Source of the DNA: Psychrobacter sp. JB385
GTDB lineage: Bacteria > Pseudomonadota > Gammaproteobacteria > Pseudomonadales > Moraxellaceae
Length of the DNA: 64,000 bases
Direction: 5' to 3'
Assembly (NCBI RefSeq): GCF_900163785.1
Contig: NZ_FUKN01000001.1
Coordinates: forward strand, 396,927 to 460,926
The translations under genes and the position numbers were made by a program. Below, in pieces: positions 50,475 through 60,182 of the stretch (within the stretch, counting starts at the first letter, position 1; each line of letters opens with the position of its first letter). The notes beneath the pieces were generated by a model. It had not been told where the DNA came from and ran no database searches. It was given only the letters and a program-made list of their open reading frames with translations.

Positions 50475-50565
50475 GGAGACGTGGCAGAGCGGTTGAATGC
50501 ACCGGTCTTGAAAACCGGCAAGGGTTCATAGCCCTTCGAGAGTTCGAATCTCTCCGTCTCCGCCA
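50475..50565 (+). tRNA. tRNA-Ser (anticodon TGA)
   Basis: Class II tRNA with a long variable arm. Acceptor GGAGACG with CGTCTCC, anticodon stem ACCGG/CCGGC-like with loop CTTGAAA (anticodon TGA), T arm GAGTTCGAATCTC, and encoded CCA. 91 bases. Reads UCN/UCA serine codons. Confidence 0.95.
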
Positions 50566-50571
50566 AATTCG

Positions 50572-50608
50572 AAAAGTCCCCAATCAGTGATGATTGGGGA
50601 CTTTTTTT
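50572..50608 (+). terminator. terminator after tRNA-Ser
   Basis: GTCCCCAATCA / TGATTGGGGAC perfect 11-pair stem with a GTGA loop, followed by seven T. Confidence 0.92.
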
Positions 50609-50674
50609 ATGCGTATATAAAAAAGTCTCACCTTAAGGTCAGTTTTATTTATATTGAACTGACTATACCAACGG

Positions 50675-51403
50675 TTACTTCACAAGTGACTGAGAAAATT
50701 CGATGGTTTCACCATCTTCTAATATAAGAATGCCTTCACTAATCTCAATGGTCATGTCTTTCGAGTTTTTAATAGCCCGCATGACATTGATGTCCTCAAT
50801 ACTACTTTCAATGACTATTTTTCCAGACTGTTCTGGTTGAATGGGCGGTTCGAACTCAATCAATGGGACATTAAAGTTTTTGCCTTTTTTTAATTTCGCG
50901 TCTTGCATAGTCAGCGTACCCTTAAAGCTTTGGATAGCGACCTTACCGTGGTTTGATAGCATAAACTGTAGCTTTACTTGGTTCAAACTATCGCTATCAC
51001 TGCTTTTTACAGGGAGTAGAGCAACTGGATACTTTAGAGCCGGGTTAGTGGCTTGCTGATGCGTCACGATAGGGCTTTTTTTTCCCGTTGGATTATTAGG
51101 ATGCAAACGCTCATATTCACGCTGCTGTATGAGCGCCTTTTCAATAGTAGTACGCGGCATCGCGCCTGACTCATAAGCTTCGCTCAGTTTCATGCGCAGC
51201 ATATATCGGCTCAGCAACTGCTGGTCAGACTCCGGAAGCTGCTCTAAGGTCGCCCCCAATTTTTTTTGCCACTGATCTGAGTCAGTTGGTATGGTTTGTT
51301 TGGTCGGATCTGTTTTTGGCTGCGAGCAGCCAGGAGCGATTGCTAGTATCGATAAAGTCATCGTTAATAACAAAGCTTTGTTGAAACGCTGATATGAATT
51401 CAT
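50675..51403 (-). CDS. unrecognised lipoprotein
   Basis: Signal peptide with lipobox APGC (lipidated Cys 26), then a Thr/Asp/Gln-rich segment. A helical stretch (about 40-110) with RYMLRMKLSEAYESG is followed by a beta-rich domain (VALLPVKSSDSDSLNQVKLQ, MLSNHGKVAIQSFKGTLTM, IVIESSIEDINVMRA). This resembles other single-domain beta-sandwich lipoproteins, but no family is recognised. 242 residues. Lies alone between tRNA-Ser and the ribbon-helix-helix gene. Confidence 0.7.
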   Translation of the reverse strand: MNSYQRFNKALLLTMTLSILAIAPGCSQPKTDPTKQTIPTDSDQWQKKLGATLEQLPESDQQLLSRYMLRMKLSEAYESGAMPRTTIEKALIQQREYERLHPNNPTGKKSPIVTHQQATNPALKYPVALLPVKSSDSDSLNQVKLQFMLSNHGKVAIQSFKGTLTMQDAKLKKGKNFNVPLIEFEPPIQPEQSGKIVIESSIEDINVMRAIKNSKDMTIEISEGILILEDGETIEFSQSLVK

Positions 51404-51618
51404 TATCGTACACCTCCTAGTAAATGCCCATCAATAGTGACGACTGTTTTCTTAATATACCGTGTTTGATCGCTTGTTTTGTTTAATTATGGCTAAATAC
51501 TGTAGGAAACTTAATGCAGATATGAAAGACAGCGAGCGCACTATTGGCGAAAAATAAGTATTAAAAAAGCGCTTTTATAAAAAGCGCCTATAAAAGAGTA
51601 TTCGATATCTTGATGCAC

Positions 51619-51661
51619 CAAAAAAAAGACTGAACGCCTTTCGGAAAGTTCAGTCTTTTTA
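51619..51661 (-). terminator. terminator after the ribbon-helix-helix gene
   Basis: GACTGAAC / GTTCAGTC stem with a ten-base loop, A run on one side and five T on the other, 25 bases past the stop. Confidence 0.82.
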
Positions 51662-51685
51662 CAATGATGGTCTGCTATATGTTTT

Positions 51686-52015
51686 CTAGTCGTTGTCTTG
51701 CAGCTCAGATAAAGGATGCGTGATGTTATTATTGTGCGTGTCTACGATAGCCTGATCAATGATGTGCTGACTCACACCGCGCTTGCGTAGCGTCTCGATA
51801 AAGACTTCATCGTGTGCCAAGGTGTAATCCTGATGGTCACGATCAAGACCTTGGCGGATGTATAGGCGAATAAGCCCTTGAATACGTTTAAAGCCCAATT
51901 CTGTCGACGTTGATTCTAATAAGGCAATCATCTCTTCAGACAGGCGAATACTGATCGGACGCATGATTTTTTGCGGATGATCAGAAAACTTATTTTTTAC
52001 ACGTACAGGTATCAT
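51686..52015 (-). CDS. ribbon-helix-helix-like DNA-binding protein
   Basis: 109 residues. The central part IMRPISIRLSEEMIALLES, followed by helices (ELGFKRIQGLIRLYIRQGL), fits a ribbon-helix-helix (CopG/Arc-like) fold: one beta-strand that enters the DNA groove and two helices for dimerisation. The C-terminal third is a charged tail. No adjacent toxin gene is seen, so an antitoxin role is not supported. Target unknown. Confidence 0.65.
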   Translation of the reverse strand: MIPVRVKNKFSDHPQKIMRPISIRLSEEMIALLESTSTELGFKRIQGLIRLYIRQGLDRDHQDYTLAHDEVFIETLRKRGVSQHIIDQAIVDTHNNNITHPLSELQDND

Positions 52016-52162
52016 AATAAACCATTACTTTTAGTGAGTAGGAGTAAAGCACTCAGACAAAAAACAAACCAATCAAAACTAACCTTACCATACAACAAAA
52101 ATGCTCAAAAGAACACCACAGCTACGCGAATATTATGAGCAGTCATTACAAAATGGTAGCAA

Positions 52163-52199
52163 TAAAAAAACCCTCATCATTAAGTGATGAAGGTTTTTA
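52163..52199 (-). terminator. terminator after tRNA-Asn
   Basis: AACCCTCATCA / TGATGAAGGTT stem with A- and T-rich flanks, just beyond the 3' end of tRNA-Asn on the minus strand. Confidence 0.75.
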
Positions 52200-52204
52200 G
52201 TATA

Positions 52205-52280
52205 TGGCTCTCCAACCTGGGCTCGAACCAGGGACACACGGATTAACAGTCCGTTGCTCTACCAACTGAGCTATTGGAGA
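52205..52280 (-). tRNA. tRNA-Asn (anticodon GTT)
   Basis: On the minus strand: acceptor TCTCCAA with TTGGAGA, D arm GCTCAGTTGGTAGAGC, anticodon stem CGGAC/GTCCG-like with loop CTGTTAA (anticodon GTT), T arm CTGGTTCGAGCCCAG, encoded CCA. 76 bases. Confidence 0.95.
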
Positions 52281-52772
52281 ATAAGCTGTCATAACAGTAA
52301 ACAGTTTAAGCTTTATAAAAGCCTAATCGCTTGGCTTGTTTGCGTTATGTGGGGCACATTTTAGCCAAGTCGTCATAGGCTGTCAACCTTATTATGCTAT
52401 TAATTATGAATAATATCGAAATTTATCAAAAATAGTCTTTTGACCTTTATTTGGCGTCTCATTTGGGATGAATTATATCCCGCATATTTATCTAAGCATC
52501 CCTTTATTCGTGCGGATTTGAAGCACATCATCCATGCCAATTTTTTATAAAAAGTCGCTCGATAATGTCCGTTTTACTTTCCTGTATCTAAGTCAAAACA
52601 GATAAGCAGTTGATATTTTTAAGTTTTAAAACAGTTTCTAGACGACTAAATAGCAAGAAATGCCATATTTACCCTTCACATTACGGAATTCTTGCTATAG
52701 AATACCGACCGTATGGTTTCTTTTGATAGAAACTTAATCACTGATGCTCAATTTGAGACGGGTATTTTTAAT
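52281..52772. other. intergenic region between tRNA-Asn and the SMR gene
   Basis: 492 bases, mostly AT-rich, with tRNA-Asn and SMR promoters expected. No gene, terminator or repeat copy was recognised. Confidence 0.5.
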
Positions 52773-53117
52773 ATGAGTCCAACGACTATTGCTTATGTCT
52801 ATCTTGCCGCTGCCATTACTTGTGAAGTGATTGGCACGACTTTTCTGGCGAAGTCAGAACAGTTCACACGTTTGGTACCAACGCTCATTATGTTTGTGCT
52901 TTATGCGCTCTCTTTTTATGCATTGACGCAAACGCTAAAGGTGATACCGCTTGGCATTGCTTATGCATTGTGGGGTGGGTTGGGAATTGTCTTAACTTCG
53001 CTTGTCAGCGTGATTCTCTTTAAGCAAAGTCTTGATGCGGCAGCAGTGATCGGCATTGCTATGATTGTTGGTGGCGTCGTAGTAATGAATTTATTGTCTA
53101 ATTCTGTGGTGCATTGA
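52773..53117 (+). CDS. SMR-family quaternary-cation / multidrug transporter
   Basis: Four-helix inner-membrane antiporter of the small multidrug resistance family. The essential Glu 18 (TCEVIGTTFLAKSE, matching E14 of EmrE), the GIAYALWGGLGIV helix, and the 114-residue length are typical. The ATG at 52773 is chosen over an upstream in-frame start at 52713, which would add a non-family lead. The next gene, a TetR regulator, starts one base after its stop (the two are a tight pair). The choline/betaine genes that follow make a role in quaternary-ammonium handling plausible. Confidence 0.9.
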   Translation: MSPTTIAYVYLAAAITCEVIGTTFLAKSEQFTRLVPTLIMFVLYALSFYALTQTLKVIPLGIAYALWGGLGIVLTSLVSVILFKQSLDAAAVIGIAMIVGGVVVMNLLSNSVVH

Positions 53118-53118
53118 T

Positions 53119-53700
53119 ATGAATATAGAAACGGAAAATGCTCATAAACGTAAAAAACAACCAGAAGTGGTTCGACGTGCCTTACTAGATCAGGCAGCAC
53201 GCATTACGTTAGAGCAAGGGTTGTCCAAAGTGACATTTCAAGCGGTCGCTGATGCCACTGGCGTGACTAAAGGTGGCGTCATGCATCACTTCACTACCAA
53301 AAATGCACTGGTGCTTGAGGTATTTAATGATGCCATGGCTAAGTTTGAAGCAGAAGTAGATGCAGCGATGGCTAACGATCCTGTGCCTTACGGCTCTTTT
53401 ACTCGCGCCTATATAGATGCCACTATCAGCTTAGGCGAGAAAGGGCAAGAAGAGTTCGATAATCAAGCAACATTGTATGTGCTCATGCTGGGCGACAGTG
53501 AGCTTCGGGCATTATGGGCCAAATGGGCAAATGAGCAATTAAAAAAGCATGAAGCCACAGACAATACTGAAACCTTATGTATGGTGCGGCTAGTCGCTGA
53601 TGGTATTTGGCTCTCTGATTTTTCGGGCATTAATATATCGGAAAAACAGTCATTACGTGACCGCTTAATCAAAATGACGCAGCGTGATTTTGATCAATAA
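53119..53700 (+). CDS. TetR-family regulator
   Basis: 193-residue repressor: N-terminal helix-turn-helix (about 20-60, SKVTFQAVADATGVTKGGVMHHF split by the turn) and a helical ligand domain. It is cotranscribed with the SMR gene (one base apart), so it probably represses that pump. It lies 128 bases before betB, so it could also regulate the bet genes. The classical BetI sequence differs, and the N-terminus MNIETENAHKRKKQPEVVRR is not BetI-like, so the name betI is not used. Confidence 0.85.
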   Translation: MNIETENAHKRKKQPEVVRRALLDQAARITLEQGLSKVTFQAVADATGVTKGGVMHHFTTKNALVLEVFNDAMAKFEAEVDAAMANDPVPYGSFTRAYIDATISLGEKGQEEFDNQATLYVLMLGDSELRALWAKWANEQLKKHEATDNTETLCMVRLVADGIWLSDFSGINISEKQSLRDRLIKMTQRDFDQ

Positions 53701-53827
53701 GAGTAGAGCGATCAATCAGCGTAAAACACGACAATTTTATTTTAATATGCAAACAAAGGCGAACTATTTGGTTTGAGTGATTAGTTAATTAATAACGCTC
53801 ACCAGTCGTCGTAAGGAGAACGTACTC

Positions 53828-55330
53828 ATGACAGATTCAATCAACGTAACAGACATCATTGATTTACAGCAAACACAAACTGCCTATATTAACGGTCAAT
53901 ATCTGCCTGTTGATACAGCGCTCACCACGTTTGAAGACATCAATCCAGCGACTGGTGAAGTATTAGCAACCATTCAGCAAACCACCAACGAGCAGATTGA
54001 TGACGCAGTAAAAGCGGCACATAAAGGCCAAAAAATCTGGGCGGCAATGACGACTGTTGAACGTGGTCGTATTCTCGCAAAAGCCGTTGAGATATTGCGT
54101 GCGCGCAATGATGTGCTGGCATTGCTCGAAACAAAAGACACTGGCAAAGCGTACTCTGAGACAAAGTATGTCGATATCATGACTGGTGCCGATGTTGTTG
54201 AATATTATGCTGGCCTTGCGCCGATGATAGAGGGTCGTCAGATTCCATTACGTGATAGCAGTTTTGTTTACACGCGCCGTGAGCCACTGGGTGTGGTCGC
54301 GGGTATTGGTGCATGGAACTATCCGATTCAGATCGCGATGTGGAAGGCCGCTCCAGCATTAGCCGCTGGTAACGCCATGATTTTTAAGCCATCAGAAGTC
54401 ACGCCGTTGACTGCCTTAAAACTGGCAGAGATTTTGACAGAAGCGGGACTGCCAGATGGTGTGTTCAATGTCGTGCAAGGCAACTATGAAGTTGGCGAAG
54501 CACTCACTCAGCACCCTGATATTGCCAAAGTATCATTCACAGGCGGCGTACCGACGGGCAAAAAGGTCATGTCAAGCGCGGCCTCATCGTCTCTAAAAGA
54601 TGTAACGTTAGAGCTTGGTGGTAAATCGCCATTGATTATATTTGATGATGCCGATATCGATATGGCGGCTGACATTGCGATGATGGCGAACTTTTATAGC
54701 AGTGGTCAAGTATGTACCAATGGCACCCGCGTATTTGTACCAAAAGCGCTACAAACCAAGTTTGAGCAAGCCATCTTAACGCGTGTTAACCGTATTAAGT
54801 TAGGCAATCCGCTGGATGAGAACATCAACATGGGACCCTTGGTCAGCTTCCCGCATATGGAGCGCGTACTTGGCTATATCGAGCAAGGCAAAGCGGGTGG
54901 TGCTCGTCTATTAGTGGGCGGTGAGAAAGTCACGACTGGCTCGCTAGCTGATGGCGCATTTGTCGAACCGACTGTATTTACAGATTGCAGCGATGATATG
55001 ACCATCGTCCGTGAGGAAATCTTTGGTCCAGTCATGTCAATATTGACCTACGAGACCGAAGAAGAGGTCATTCGCCGCGCTAATGACACCGAGTACGGTC
55101 TGGCAGCAGGTGTGGTGACCACTGATCTAAACCGCGCGCATCGTGTTATCGCTCAAATCGAAGCAGGTATTTGCTGGTTGAACACGTGGGGCGAGTCAGC
55201 GGCACAGATGCCAGTCGGTGGCTATAAGCACTCAGGTATTGGCCGCGAAAATGGCGTTGAGGCGCTTGAGCATTATACTCAGACCAAATCTATCCAAGTA
55301 GAATTGGGCGCTTTTGAGTCCGTATTTTAA
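53828..55330 (+). CDS. betB: betaine-aldehyde dehydrogenase
   Basis: Second step of glycine betaine synthesis: oxidises betaine aldehyde, NAD(P)-dependent. ALDH motifs: PWN in [25 protein letters not shown] with the Glu, [12 protein letters not shown] with the catalytic Cys. 500 residues, normal. AAGGAG sits about 10 bases before the ATG. It precedes betA by about 130 bases with a weak hairpin between. Confidence 0.94.
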   Translation: MTDSINVTDIIDLQQTQTAYINGQYLPVDTALTTFEDINPATGEVLATIQQTTNEQIDDAVKAAHKGQKIWAAMTTVERGRILAKAVEILRARNDVLALLETKDTGKAYSETKYVDIMTGADVVEYYAGLAPMIEGRQIPLRDSSFVYTRREPLGVVAGIGAWNYPIQIAMWKAAPALAAGNAMIFKPSEVTPLTALKLAEILTEAGLPDGVFNVVQGNYEVGEALTQHPDIAKVSFTGGVPTGKKVMSSAASSSLKDVTLELGGKSPLIIFDDADIDMAADIAMMANFYSSGQVCTNGTRVFVPKALQTKFEQAILTRVNRIKLGNPLDENINMGPLVSFPHMERVLGYIEQGKAGGARLLVGGEKVTTGSLADGAFVEPTVFTDCSDDMTIVREEIFGPVMSILTYETEEEVIRRANDTEYGLAAGVVTTDLNRAHRVIAQIEAGICWLNTWGESAAQMPVGGYKHSGIGRENGVEALEHYTQTKSIQVELGAFESVF

Positions 55331-55372
55331 GCGTTTTATTGAAAAGAATACTTAGACGTAGGGTTTTTTATT

Positions 55373-55393
55373 GAGGCACGTGTGCCTTTTTAT
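55373..55393 (+). terminator. weak hairpin between betB and betA
   Basis: AGGCAC / GTGCCT with a two-base loop, then five T and ATT. Possibly a weak terminator that lowers betA relative to betB. Confidence 0.5.
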
Positions 55394-55460
55394 TCAATCC
55401 TACTGATAGTAAATGACGTATTTTTCAATACTGACCTTTTTTAAGATTATGGAGTATTTT

Positions 55461-57161
55461 ATGACAGCAACCACACCTGAGTATGATTATATTATCGTCG
55501 GTGCCGGTTCCGCAGGCAATGTACTGGCCACACGTTTGACCGAAGATGCCAACATTAAAGTATTGCTACTAGAGGCGGGTCGTCCAGATTATCGATTGGA
55601 TTTTCGTACCCAAATGCCAGCGGCGCTTGCCATGCCTTTGCAAGGCACGACCTATAACTGGGGTTATAAAACCGATCCTGAGCCTTATATGAACAACCGT
55701 GTCATGGACTGTGGTCGCGGTAAAGGGCTTGGTGGCTCATCACTCATCAACGGTATGTGCTATATCCGCGGCAATGCGCTGGATTATGATGATTGGGCAA
55801 AAATCAAAGGTCTAGAAGATTGGACGTATTTAGATTGCCTACCGTATTTTAAAAAGTCAGAAAACCGCGACGTTGGCGAAAATGATTACCACGGTGCGGG
55901 CGGCCCTGTCGAGATGACCACATCAAAACCTGGGGTCAATCCGCTGTTCCAAGCCATGATTGAAGCAGGTGTACAAGCAGGCTATCCGCGTACTGAAGAT
56001 TTGAACGGCTATCAGCAAGAAGGTTTTGGTCCGATGGATCGCTTCGTGACGCCTAATGGTCGCCGTGCATCGACTGCTCGCGGTTATCTGGATACTGCCA
56101 AACCGCGTAGCAATATCACGATTTTGACGGGTGCATTGACGGATGTCATCTTATTCGATGGTAAGCGTGCTGTCGGTGTCAAAGTTGAGCATCAAGGTCA
56201 GACCAAAAGCTTTTATGCCGCTCGCGAAGTTATTGTCTCATCTGGTGCCATTGCTTCGCCGCAATTGTTGCAGCGTTCAGGCATTGGCCCTGGTCAATGG
56301 TTAAAAGACTTGGGCGTGTCAGAAATCCTAGACTTGCCAGGAGTGGGTAATAATCTTCAAGACCATCTTGAGCTATATATGCAGTACGAATGTAAGCTGC
56401 CAGTCTCAATTGCGCCTGCCAATAAATGGTGGAACAAACCTGCCATCGGTGCGGAGTGGTTATTCAATGGTACAGGCCTTGGGGCTTCCAACCAGTTCGA
56501 AGGTGGCGGCTTTATCCGTACGGATGAGAAATTTACGCACCCAAATATTCAGTATCATTTCTTGCCACTTGCCGTGCGTTACGATGGTCGTAGTGCCAGT
56601 GATTCGCACAGTTTTCAAGCCCATGTCGGTTCATTGCGCTCGCCAAGTCGTGGTCGCGTCAAGCTGACCTCAAAAGATCCAAGTGCGCATCCAAGTATTT
56701 TGTTTAACTATATGTCTCATGATCAAGATTGGCAGGAGTTCCGTGCGGCCATGCGTATTACCCGCGAGATTATGCATCAGCCTGCGCTTGACCCTTACCG
56801 TGGTCGCGCGATCTCACCAACCGAAGACTTGGTGACCGATCAGCAGCTAGATGACTATGTGCGCGAACATGGTGAGACGGCATACCATCCGTCGTGTACG
56901 TGTGCGATGGGTGAAGATAACGATTCGGTTGTCAATGGTGAAGGTTTGGTACACGGTGTTGATGGCTTACGTGTCGTTGATGCTTCCATTATGCCCAATA
57001 TCATCAGCGGTAATCTGAATGCCACCACCATCATGTTGGCAGAAAAAATCGCTGATAAGATGAAAGGCGTGCAATTGCCGCGTTCGACAGCAGATTATTA
57101 TGTTGCCAATGGCGCACCATTACGAGCTGAGCCGATGCGCGAATACAGCTCTATCGTGTAA
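55461..57161 (+). CDS. betA: choline dehydrogenase
   Basis: First step of betaine synthesis: membrane-linked, FAD-dependent oxidation of choline to betaine aldehyde. GMC oxidoreductase hallmarks: the FAD motif [10 protein letters not shown] at the N-terminus, [25 protein letters not shown], and HPSCTCAMG with the active-site His, then [15 protein letters not shown]. Length is 566 from the ATG at 55461, preceded by GGAG. Confidence 0.95.
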   Translation: MTATTPEYDYIIVGAGSAGNVLATRLTEDANIKVLLLEAGRPDYRLDFRTQMPAALAMPLQGTTYNWGYKTDPEPYMNNRVMDCGRGKGLGGSSLINGMCYIRGNALDYDDWAKIKGLEDWTYLDCLPYFKKSENRDVGENDYHGAGGPVEMTTSKPGVNPLFQAMIEAGVQAGYPRTEDLNGYQQEGFGPMDRFVTPNGRRASTARGYLDTAKPRSNITILTGALTDVILFDGKRAVGVKVEHQGQTKSFYAAREVIVSSGAIASPQLLQRSGIGPGQWLKDLGVSEILDLPGVGNNLQDHLELYMQYECKLPVSIAPANKWWNKPAIGAEWLFNGTGLGASNQFEGGGFIRTDEKFTHPNIQYHFLPLAVRYDGRSASDSHSFQAHVGSLRSPSRGRVKLTSKDPSAHPSILFNYMSHDQDWQEFRAAMRITREIMHQPALDPYRGRAISPTEDLVTDQQLDDYVREHGETAYHPSCTCAMGEDNDSVVNGEGLVHGVDGLRVVDASIMPNIISGNLNATTIMLAEKIADKMKGVQLPRSTADYYVANGAPLRAEPMREYSSIV

Positions 57162-57240
57162 AAAACCATGATGTAAAAATCTATTTTTAAAGGGCTGTAA
57201 AGATTGTCAGCCAAATAGTGAGATAAGACAAATGTAATAA

Positions 57241-57270
57241 GAAGACCTTTTCGAACAAAGGTCTTTTTTA
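57241..57270 (+). terminator. terminator between betA and betT
   Basis: AAGACCTTT / AAAGGTCTT nine-pair stem followed by six T; suggests betT is also transcribed separately. Confidence 0.75.
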
Positions 57271-57447
57271 TCAGCGCTGACCTAGCTCATGTATTAAATG
57301 AATTGGAATTAATATGGTTGGCGTTGTCTCGGTTATTTGTATAACCGTTTCCTATTTATTGGTACTGCTTTGTGCGTCATGCAGCCAGAAGGTTATGACG
57401 GACAAAGCACTATCACACAGTGTCTAATTTACTTATTGAGGTCGTTT

Positions 57448-59493
57448 ATGTACAGCTCGCCATCAGAAGATGCGACAAAACCGTTAACCCTAAATAAAGT
57501 CGTGTTTTTAGGCTCCGCTATTATTTCTATTTTATTAATAGTTTGGACGATTGCTTTTCCAGACTATAGTGAGACCTTGCTCAGCTCAGGTATGACATTA
57601 GTATCAGCGAATTTTGGTTGGTACTACATGCTGGTTGTGGCTGCTTACAGCATATTTGCATTGTTCGTTGGTTTTTCTAAATATGGTGATATCAAGCTTG
57701 GTCAAGACCATGAAAAGGCTCAGTTTCCCTTTTTAGCGTGGGCTGCCATGCTGTTTTCAGCAGGTATCGGCATTGATTTACTGTTTTTTGGTGCATCTGA
57801 ACCCTTGATGCATTATTTGACACCGCATGCCGGACTTGAGCCAGCTAGTTCAGAGTCCATGCGTCAAGCGCTTGCACAAACCTTTTTACATTGGGGTTTA
57901 CATGGCTGGGGTATTTATGCCCTCATCGGTATGGCGTTAGCATATTTTGCTTATCGTAAAAACATGCCGCTTGCGCTGCGTTCACCTTTGACACCCATAT
58001 TTGGCGAGCGCTTGATTAAAGGCTGGCTTGGTGATGGTATCGATACCTTTGGTGTGGTGTGTACATTGATGGGTATTGCGACCAGTCTGGGTATTGGTGT
58101 TTTGCAAGCCAATGCTGGATTGACCCATGTGTTCGGTATCGAATCTAGCAAAACTGTTCAAGCCTTGATCATTGTAGGCGTCGTGGTTGCTGCTGCGATT
58201 TCTGCAATGACAGGGGTCGAAAAGGGCGTACGCCGCTTATCTGAATTCAACATGCTGTCTTCGATATTGTTACTGCTTGCCATATTATTTATGGGCAATA
58301 CCGTCTACTTACTCAATGCATTCACCCAAAATATCGGTCAGTATTTTCAAACAATCGTTGCAAAAACGTTTGACGTTTATGCTTATGATGGTGCTGCTGG
58401 TGCCGAATGGAAATCAGCATGGACCATATTTTTCTGGGCATGGTGGGTAGCTTGGGCACCGTTTGTAGGCTTATTTATTGCCCGTATCAGCCGTGGTCGC
58501 ACCTTACGTGAATTCGTGTTTGGCGTAATGTTTATACCACTTGGCTTTATTTTTGCGTGGTTCTCTATCTTTGGAAACTCAGCGATAGATTTGGTTGCCA
58601 ATGGCGCCACTGAGCTTGGTGAAACCGCGGTCAATGATGCCGCGATGGGTATGTTTGCACTGTTTGAATATTTTCCGTACAGCACTGCTTTATCATTTGC
58701 TGGGGTTATTATCGGCTTGGTGTTCTTTGTGACGTCAGCTGACTCAGGCGCTTTAGTCTTGGCAAATCTAAGCTCAAAAGGCATGACCAATGATACGGAT
58801 GCGCCTGTTTGGTTGCGCTTGTTCTGGGCGGCAGCAACAGGTCTTATCACCTTAGGCTTATTGTTCGCTGGTGGCTTTGCGTCATTGCAGTCAGTCTCTG
58901 TGATTGCTGGTCTACCATTCTCATTGATCCTTGTGCTTTATATGATGTCGATGTGGAAGTCATTGAAAGAAGAGGGTAATAAACGCAAAGCCAGTACGAT
59001 TGGCACTGCCAATGTCCTCGACAGTGGTAAAGGTTGGAAGGCTCGCTTGCAGCGTATTGTGAGCTTCCCTAACCACAAACAGGTCGAAAAATTCTTGAAA
59101 ACGGTGGTAATGCCAGCGATGACAGAGGTGGAAAAAGAATTCGCAGCAGGTGGACTTAAGACAGCTTTAGATATTCGTAATCTTGACAGTATCGGTCAAG
59201 ATATAGATGCAGGCATAGGTCAGGACAGTGGCCAAATAGACGGTCTAAAATTGCGAGTCGGTCATGGTGACGAAGATGACTTTATTTATGAGGTCAATTT
59301 GATCAAAGCTGAACGCCCGAACTTTACCTTAAATACGTCAAACAAGCAGGCAGAATTTTATTACCGTGCTGAGGTATTCTTAAGTGAAGGTTCGCAAGAG
59401 TATGATTTGGTTGGCTATACAAAGGAGCAAGTATTGGTTGATATCCTAAACCAGTATGAGCGTCATTTGCAGTACTTACATCTTGAGCGTTAA
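57448..59493 (+). CDS. betT: choline/betaine BCCT transporter
   Basis: Secondary transporter of the BCCT family that imports choline for osmoprotection. About 12 helices with the BCCT signature tryptophans in FFWAWWVAWAPFVGLFIARISRGRTLREF (split here), MGxxxG-type lines GMALAYFAYRKN and SADSGALVL. A long cytoplasmic C-terminal domain (about 505-681) resembles the osmosensory tail of BetT. The frame reaches 57337 upstream, but the ATG at 57448 with GAGG upstream gives MYSSPSEDATKPLTLN, the expected N-terminus. Length is 681. Ends the bet cluster with a terminator after it. Confidence 0.93.
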   Translation: MYSSPSEDATKPLTLNKVVFLGSAIISILLIVWTIAFPDYSETLLSSGMTLVSANFGWYYMLVVAAYSIFALFVGFSKYGDIKLGQDHEKAQFPFLAWAAMLFSAGIGIDLLFFGASEPLMHYLTPHAGLEPASSESMRQALAQTFLHWGLHGWGIYALIGMALAYFAYRKNMPLALRSPLTPIFGERLIKGWLGDGIDTFGVVCTLMGIATSLGIGVLQANAGLTHVFGIESSKTVQALIIVGVVVAAAISAMTGVEKGVRRLSEFNMLSSILLLLAILFMGNTVYLLNAFTQNIGQYFQTIVAKTFDVYAYDGAAGAEWKSAWTIFFWAWWVAWAPFVGLFIARISRGRTLREFVFGVMFIPLGFIFAWFSIFGNSAIDLVANGATELGETAVNDAAMGMFALFEYFPYSTALSFAGVIIGLVFFVTSADSGALVLANLSSKGMTNDTDAPVWLRLFWAAATGLITLGLLFAGGFASLQSVSVIAGLPFSLILVLYMMSMWKSLKEEGNKRKASTIGTANVLDSGKGWKARLQRIVSFPNHKQVEKFLKTVVMPAMTEVEKEFAAGGLKTALDIRNLDSIGQDIDAGIGQDSGQIDGLKLRVGHGDEDDFIYEVNLIKAERPNFTLNTSNKQAEFYYRAEVFLSEGSQEYDLVGYTKEQVLVDILNQYERHLQYLHLER

Positions 59494-59557
59494 TGCTCTG
59501 CTCAGTTGAGCTATCGATGTATGTACAGTAGGTTTAAGCTGTATTATGTACAAACAA

Positions 59558-59596
59558 CAACCCCATAAGCTGCTTTGGCTTATGGGGTTTGTTTTT
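59558..59596 (+). terminator. terminator after betT
   Basis: CCCCATAAGC / GCTTATGGGG ten-pair stem followed by TTTGTTTTT, 67 bases after the stop. Confidence 0.88.
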
Positions 59597-59693
59597 GATA
59601 ACAGATAAAGAGGATATGACGTAAAATAAAGAGAGGCCGTCAATACACGTCAAGGACGTAAGCCAATTAAAGCCAAAAGATAAGGACAAAATT

Positions 59694-60182
59694 GTGACAA
59701 CATTAAAATATATTGCTCATTATTCTGAGCAAATACAGACGCAAGCGGCGCTGCTCATCAGCGATGGTAGACTGGGTGAGTATCTAGAAAAAAAGTACCC
59801 CAATCAGCACGAAGTAAAAAGTGATAAAGCGCTATATCAGCATATCAATGAGATAAAAAATCAGTATATGCGTAACGTTGGTCCTTTGTCCAATGTCAGT
59901 TATAGCAGTAAATTAGCCGTGCTGAAACATGCGCTAGGGATTCATGCCACTCAGTCTCGAGTACAAGGCAGTAAGCTCAAATCACACAATAGCATCACGG
60001 TGGCGAGCCTATTTAAGGAAGCGCCGCCTGAGTTTTTACGGATGATTATTGTCCATGAATTGGCGCATTTTAAAGAGCATGATCATAACAAAGCCTTTTA
60101 TCAATTATGTTGCCACATGGAACCTGACTATCATCAGTTTGAGTTAGACACGCGCTTATGGTTGCATTGGCGAGAGCAATAA
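59694..60182 (+). CDS. YgjP-like metallopeptidase
   Basis: 162-residue cytoplasmic protein of the YgjP/WLM-type zinc metallopeptidase fold. Zinc motif HELAHFKEHDH (H121, E122, H125, with a third His at 129 or 131) is followed by the aromatic C-terminal helix FYQLCCHMEPDYHQFE. The start is GTG, chosen because AGGA lies 8 bases upstream and the N-terminus (MTTLKYIAHY) is normal. No close operon partner; betT is terminated before it. Substrate unknown. Confidence 0.82.
   Translation: MTTLKYIAHYSEQIQTQAALLISDGRLGEYLEKKYPNQHEVKSDKALYQHINEIKNQYMRNVGPLSNVSYSSKLAVLKHALGIHATQSRVQGSKLKSHNSITVASLFKEAPPEFLRMIIVHELAHFKEHDHNKAFYQLCCHMEPDYHQFELDTRLWLHWREQ

Noticed and set aside
51686..52015. Ribbon-helix-helix protein as an antitoxin
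   Set aside because: No small toxin-like ORF lies next to it; neighbours are a lipoprotein gene and tRNA-Asn.
53119..53700. Naming the TetR gene betI because it precedes betB
   Set aside because: The sequence does not match the BetI N-terminus and the gene is coupled to the SMR pump instead.
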